A DNA stretch of 11,924 bases, from the NCBI GenBank assembly GCA_013002105.1, contig JABDKS010000773.1:1-11924 (forward strand), read 5' to 3'. Below are positions 10,801 through 11,924 of the stretch, piece by piece; position 1 is the stretch's first letter; each line of letters opens with the position of its first letter. The translations under genes were made by a program, and so were the position numbers. The notes under the pieces were generated by a model that was not told where the DNA came from, searched no databases, and was given only the letters and a program-made list of their open reading frames with translations. The stretch is from Pirellulaceae bacterium (GTDB taxonomy: Bacteria > Planctomycetota > Planctomycetia > Pirellulales > Pirellulaceae).

Positions 10801-11426
10801 ATCCGATCGACCACCACTTCGATGTCGTGCCGATGCTGACGATCCAACGCCGGCGGATCGGCCAATCGAATCGTTTCGCCATCGACCCGCGCCCGCGAAT
10901 ACCCCTGTTTTCGCAGATCCTCAAACAGATCGCGAAATTCGCCCTTGTGACCGCGCACCAATGGAGCCATCAACCACAACGTGGCATCAATCGGCAACGC
11001 TGCAATCCGCGACGCGATCGCATCACGCGTCTGCGCGGCAATCTCGGTATCACAATTCGGACAATGACCCGTACCGACGCGAGCATACAGAACACGCAAA
11101 AAATCGTAGATCTCGGTAATCGTGCCGACGGTGCTGCGAGGGTTCTTGCCAGTCGACTTTTGACTGATCGAAATCGACGGACTCAGCCCGCTGACTAAGT
11201 CAACGTCGGGTTTGGGCATTTGGCCCATGAACTGACGCGCATAATTGCTGAGCGATTCGACATAACGTCGCTGACCTTCGGCGTACAGCGTGTCGAACGC
11301 GAGAGACGATTTGCCGCTCCCGGAGACTCCCGAAAAACAAACCAATTGACCGCGCGGGATCACCAGATCCACATCACGCAAATTGTGCTCTCGAGCGCCT
11401 TTGACTTGAATTTCCGTTTGGGTCAT
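4878..11426 (-). CDS. uvrA: Double-length UvrA: tandem excinuclease ABC subunit A fusion
   Basis: A 2182-residue protein against about 940 for ordinary UvrA, the DNA-damage sensor that loads UvrB in nucleotide excision repair. It is two whole UvrA units in one chain. Unit 1 ABC I: Walker A GVSGSGKS 33-40, signature LSGGESQR 514-521, Walker B Asp540-Glu541, His573. Unit 1 ABC II: Walker A 667-674, LSGGEAQR 856-863, Asp883-Glu884, His916. Unit 2 ABC I: GPSGSGKS 1021-1028, signature 1484-1491, Asp1510-Glu1511, His1543. Unit 2 ABC II: 1643-1650, 1832-1839, Asp1859-Glu1860, His1892. CxxC zinc pairs occur in both units (for example 261/264 with 285/288, and 766/769 with 789/792; 1247/1250 with 1271/1274, and 1742/1745 with 1765/1768). 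A Lys-rich linker (about 1925-2035) and an unrecognised C-terminal domain (about 2040-2182) follow. The ATG at 11426 is fixed by GAGGA five bases upstream. Cytoplasmic, DNA-associated. No frameshift or stop interrupts it. Confidence 0.97.
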   Translation of the reverse strand: MTQTEIQVKGAREHNLRDVDLVIPRGQLVCFSGVSGSGKSSLAFDTLYAEGQRRYVESLSNYARQFMGQMPKPDVDLVSGLSPSISISQKSTGKNPRSTVGTITEIYDFLRVLYARVGTGHCPNCDTEIAAQTRDAIASRIAALPIDATLWLMAPLVRGHKGEFRDLFEDLRKQGYSRARVDGETIRLADPPALDRQHRHDIEVVVDRIHCDDRDRGRINEAIDVALKLADFTLIVSLSEENDDQAGPPKQDILYSSRYACGTCGKSFKPPSPQLFSFNSPQGMCETCDGLGEIYTFVPELLIPDDSKSIRKGAIGLLGKWGDLGRYRRHIYRNVADAMDKRLELEPGTMMEGKWRDLPDEARHVWLWGTDDSLQFTWRGGKGSRKYSGEFDGFIPELLERYRTTRNKMQLLQLEKYMNTIHCVDCDGQRLNPQASAVTITTASKQFGPSCKKTLPELCDLSIDQLYEFFSSIVLSETDATIASEALKEIRTRLGFLLGVGLNYLTLGRTAPTLSGGESQRIRLAGQIGSGLVGVLYILDEPSIGLHPRDNDRLIETLVRLRDTGNTLIVVEHDEDTMRAADMIVDFGPGPGVKGGRIVAAGDLRSVTKSAESVTGQFLSGKRSIDAPSKLRRIDDETMLTVHGAKFHNLKNVDISIPLATVTCVTGVSGSGKSSLIGGIVEPALRNALNGAETEPGEHDSISGLDHLDKTIAIDQSPIGRTPRSNPATYVKVFDEIRNLFAKLPEAKTRGYTASRFSFNVDGGRCAACDGNGASKLEMDFLADIWVTCPVCQGRRYNRETLSVQFKGQSIADVLGMDISEALTLFENVPKIAEKLQTLVDVGLEYLKLGQPSPTLSGGEAQRIKLSRELSKRETGKTLYVLDEPTTGLHFADIELLLKVIHGLADRGNTIVIVEHNLDVIKTADWVIDLGPEGGEGGGELVVEGRPEKVAKAAASHTGAALAKSLGIKRRSKPKPRQSPSEIVSYSPAARTHIVVESASEHNLKSVDVQVPRDAMTVFCGPSGSGKSSMAMDTVYAEGQRRYVESLSSYARQFIGQVQKPKVERIEGLSPAVALEQKNLGHSPRSTVGTVTEIYDYLRILMARLGTMHCPDCGVRVGTQTPDQIVDKVMAMTEGTRALLMAPIDVVPGEASNDTWLSLRSQGYQRVRIDGVTVALDDAPKLDPRKRQVVQVVVDRVVIQGDERSRISDSIEQALSLGIGVMEVAVADPNREETDWRTERHSQHLVCGDCGRSFQQLSPHHFSFNSAIGWCPQCEGLGTQTGTNPAALISSPTATLADGASLLWPSVDQGVSQWMLCALSRHTGVPIDIPFDQLSVAHRRLLFHGLGSAWVEVRESDTKPKSRSKAVLFRFQFKGFYPALDQASKLTPGLRGKLEKFVDEIDCSACDGSRLRGEAAACRFRELTIADVVHMPLDRLSETVDGWKLSAREKKIAGELIREIRSRVRFLLDVGLNYLTLHRGAATLSGGEAQRIRLAAQLGSGLCGVLYVLDEPTIGLHPRDNQRLLGALHRLRDQGNTLLVVEHDRDVIAGSDYLCDFGPRAGRHGGRIVAEGPPTKITPLEQSVTAGYINDDKEIPIPRSRRPVVGRNGQPFVNFLKVIGARENNLQGVNLELPLGVLTAVTGPSGSGKSSLIDGILYPAMARRLHRARVKPGRYDKLDGVRYVDKVIRVDQSPLGNSPSSNPATYTGAFDLIRQLFAEIPEAAERRFTARTFSFNVSGGRCETCEGSGQRKIEMHFLPDVWVPCEECDSKRYNDDVLSIKFHGKSIADVLEMQCGEAAELFSAYPKINRILQTLCDVGLDYVTLGQAAPTLSGGEAQRVKLASELARPMTGNTLYLLDEPTTGLHFDDIAKLMEVVQRLVEMGNTVVVVEHNLDVIKCADWIIDMGPGAGVSGGNIVFAGSPEDLAATAKNGKPTKASRAKATTTADFLSPILRLPSGKKQSSATTVVKESATVVANKVTKRPPKKSVTKSSATVAKRGRTKSNAKSQSDSPTVTPTSMPANASNGAAEPLARGSRRAGVTDPWQVLGRRWHSLGKGFPEGADPQWPLELADRVLTLMQQIAGDDSLAFEEPDRVDVRPAASGELWAEVETKAPESVKVTLAGPSNALDLDRLASLDVDAPIDDSADDHVRVTLNLTELKHVRSRKLRSFMKDHFASTFSD
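4881..5309 (-). other. Unrecognised C-terminal domain of UvrA (residues about 2040-2182)
   Basis: About 143 residues with a mix of hydrophobic and charged positions typical of a folded domain. It opens with VTDPWQVLGRRWHSLGKGFP, has a helix-like WPLELADRVLTLMQQIAG, strand-like ELWAEVETKAPESVKVTLAG and HVRVTLNLTELKHV, and a basic ending RSRKLRSFMKDHFASTF. Standard UvrA ends soon after the second H-loop, so this is an addition. I do not recognise the family and propose no function. Confidence 0.7.
5322..5651 (-). other. Lys/Ser/Thr/Ala-rich linker in UvrA (residues about 1926-2035)
   Basis: Low-complexity, probably disordered segment following the second ABC II domain. It is rich in Lys, Ser, Thr, Ala and Val, with basic clusters such as TKRPPKKSVTKSS and KRGRTKSNAKS and few hydrophobic residues after about 1955. 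It resembles histone H1-type basic tails in composition and could bind DNA without sequence preference. It separates the tandem UvrA body from the C-terminal domain. Confidence 0.8.
5592..8474 (-). other. UvrA unit 2 (residues about 985-1945)
   Basis: Second complete UvrA copy in the same frame, joined to unit 1 by a short basic linker (about residues 968-990, KRRSKPKPRQSPSE). It has every ATPase motif and the same zinc pairs as unit 1, including 1110/1113 and 1403/1406. It differs clearly from unit 1 in sequence, for example QVQKPKVERIEGLSPAVALE where unit 1 has QMPKPDVDLVSGLSPSISIS. The duplication is therefore old, not a recent or assembly-generated copy. Confidence 0.92.
8532..11426 (-). 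other. UvrA unit 1 (residues about 1-965)
   Basis: First complete UvrA copy. It contains ABC I with its inserted zinc modules and the region that in other UvrA proteins binds UvrB (about residues 120-260), then ABC II with its zinc finger for DNA contact (Cys766, 769, 789, 792). Further CxxC pairs at 122/125 and 423/426 match the extra zinc site seen in Bacillus-type UvrA. All ATPase residues are present, so this half should be catalytically competent. It uses GVSGSGKS for both Walker A motifs, whereas unit 2 uses GPSGSGKS for both. Confidence 0.92.
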
Positions 11427-11430
11427 CTAT

Positions 11431-11435
11431 TCCTC
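11431..11435 (-). promoter_or_regulatory. Ribosome binding site of uvrA
   Basis: GAGGA on the minus strand, ending five bases before the ATG. It is the only strong Shine-Dalgarno match in front of any gene in this window, and it fixes the uvrA start. Confidence 0.75.
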
Positions 11436-11517
11436 ACCAGCCTCCGCTGGGTCTGTCGGCACAAAAAAAAGCTCCGGCCAACGCTTGGGGGTAATCTTTT
11501 GGCGACGACATCTTTCT

Positions 11518-11577
11518 GCCGTCACTGAATCCGCCGTCACTGAATCCGCCGTCACTGAATCCGACGTCATTGAATCG
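11518..11577. repeat. 15-bp tandem repeat, four copies, upstream of uvrA
   Basis: The unit GCCGTCACTGAATCC occurs three times without any change (11518-11532, 11533-11547, 11548-11562) and a fourth time with three changes (11563-11577). It lies 92-151 bases upstream of the uvrA ATG. The unit length is a multiple of three, so the copies stay in frame as a five-residue repeat (SAVTE), but the open frame holding them does not look like a real gene. It may be a regulatory array or a slippage-prone microsatellite-like tract. Confidence 0.9.
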
Positions 11578-11617
11578 GTGACCACGCTATCATTCGCTCA
11601 AAATCGAAACGGTCGCT

Positions 11618-11630
11618 CGATCACTGATCG
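11618..11630. promoter_or_regulatory. Perfect 13-base palindrome upstream of uvrA
   Basis: CGATCA-C-TGATCG, two 6-base arms around one central base, about 190 bases before the uvrA start. Nine of its bases (CGATCACTG) recur in inverted orientation at 11777-11785. It could be a binding site for a dimeric regulator. The GATC-rich arms are common in this DNA, so chance is a real alternative. Confidence 0.3.
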
Positions 11631-11924
11631 TGCCACCACTGCTAGCTGCGGAACATCCGTTGTAGACACATCCCTTGGTAGACCCTGAGCATGGCGGAAA
11701 TCACAGGGGACAACAGGGGGCAGCTGCCGAGACGAAACGACCAGCAGGACGGCCAATCAGATCGCTGACAGTTTAACAGTGATCGGTGACTTTCCCAACG
11801 ACGCTCCCAACATTCACTGCCGACGCAATCTGCACGGCGAAGCGTCGTGTTTTGCCGGATTGTCACGCAACCACGCTGGCAGCGAAAAACGATCGATTCA
11901 CCCGTGGGGACGACGTTTCACGGC

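Larger units (their letters stand above)
11427..11924. other. Non-coding region upstream of uvrA
   Basis: 498 bases to the window edge with no gene I can support. A plus-strand frame (11485-11688) is only a translation of the tandem repeat plus random-looking sequence, and a minus-strand frame (11642-11866) has no family features. The stretch should contain the uvrA promoter. Visible elements are an 8-base A run (11463-11470, a U8 tract in the uvrA leader if transcribed), the 15-bp tandem repeat at 11518-11577, and a 13-base palindrome at 11618-11630. I could not place convincing -35/-10 boxes on the minus strand. Confidence 0.5.

Noticed and set aside
4878..11426. Assembly artefact or collapsed duplicate explaining the double uvrA
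   Set aside because: The two halves differ at many residues, including their Walker A motifs and inter-motif segments, and are joined in frame by a specific linker. An artefact would give near-identical copies.
11518..11577. CRISPR array
   Set aside because: The copies abut with no spacers and the unit is only 15 bases; no cas genes are present.
11485..11688. 67-residue frame containing a SAVTE pentapeptide repeat
   Set aside because: The peptide repeat is just the 15-bp DNA repeat read in frame. Flanking residues look random and there is no ribosome site; a regulatory or microsatellite-like array is simpler.
11642..11866. 74-residue minus-strand frame at the right edge
   Set aside because: Arg/Cys/Ser/Trp-rich translation without a family, no ribosome site, and no sign of coding bias.

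Overview
The window reads as a piece of a bacterial chromosome, most probably from a planctomycete of the Rhodopirellula/Pirellulaceae type. This is an inference. It rests on the double-length UvrA, the secreted eukaryote-like cyclophilin, the general lack of Shine-Dalgarno sequences and the moderately GC-rich, loosely packed genes. I see no phage, transposon, CRISPR, rRNA or tRNA.

Layout from left to right. A small VOC-fold (glyoxalase/bleomycin-resistance-like) protein lies at 76-462 (+). A secreted peptidyl-prolyl isomerase of the cyclophilin family lies at 763-1419 (+) and ends in a clean rho-independent terminator at about 1450-1480. Convergent to it, on the minus strand, is a TolC-family outer-membrane efflux channel (1619-3892) with a long basic, proline-rich C-terminal tail. 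Upstream of that, also on the minus strand, is a stand-alone PilZ (cyclic-di-GMP receptor) protein at 4153-4554. The rest is one giant minus-strand gene, 4878-11426, encoding a 2182-residue UvrA. A 498-base non-coding stretch upstream of it carries a 15-bp tandem repeat.

The UvrA is the centrepiece. It is two complete UvrA proteins fused head to tail (residues about 1-965 and 990-1945), so it has four ABC ATPase sites, all with intact Walker A, signature, Walker B and H-loop motifs. All the zinc-binding cysteine pairs are present twice. After the second unit come about 110 residues of Lys/Ser/Thr/Ala-rich linker and then about 140 residues of a folded-looking domain that I do not recognise. 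UvrA normally works as a dimer of about 940-residue chains in nucleotide excision repair. This chain could supply both halves of that dimer covalently. Double-length UvrA is known from Chlamydia, a fellow member of the PVC superphylum. The tail and C-terminal domain are the least explained part of the window.

The genes do not form an obvious shared pathway. The three minus-strand genes (uvrA, pilZ-like, tolC-like) are separated by gaps of 323 and 260 bases, so they are probably transcribed separately. The TolC-like channel has no adaptor or inner-membrane pump next to it here. I looked for a novel multi-gene system and do not see one. The novelty is in the architecture of single proteins (UvrA fusion and tail, TolC tail, eukaryote-like exported cyclophilin) and in a few short repeats in non-coding DNA.
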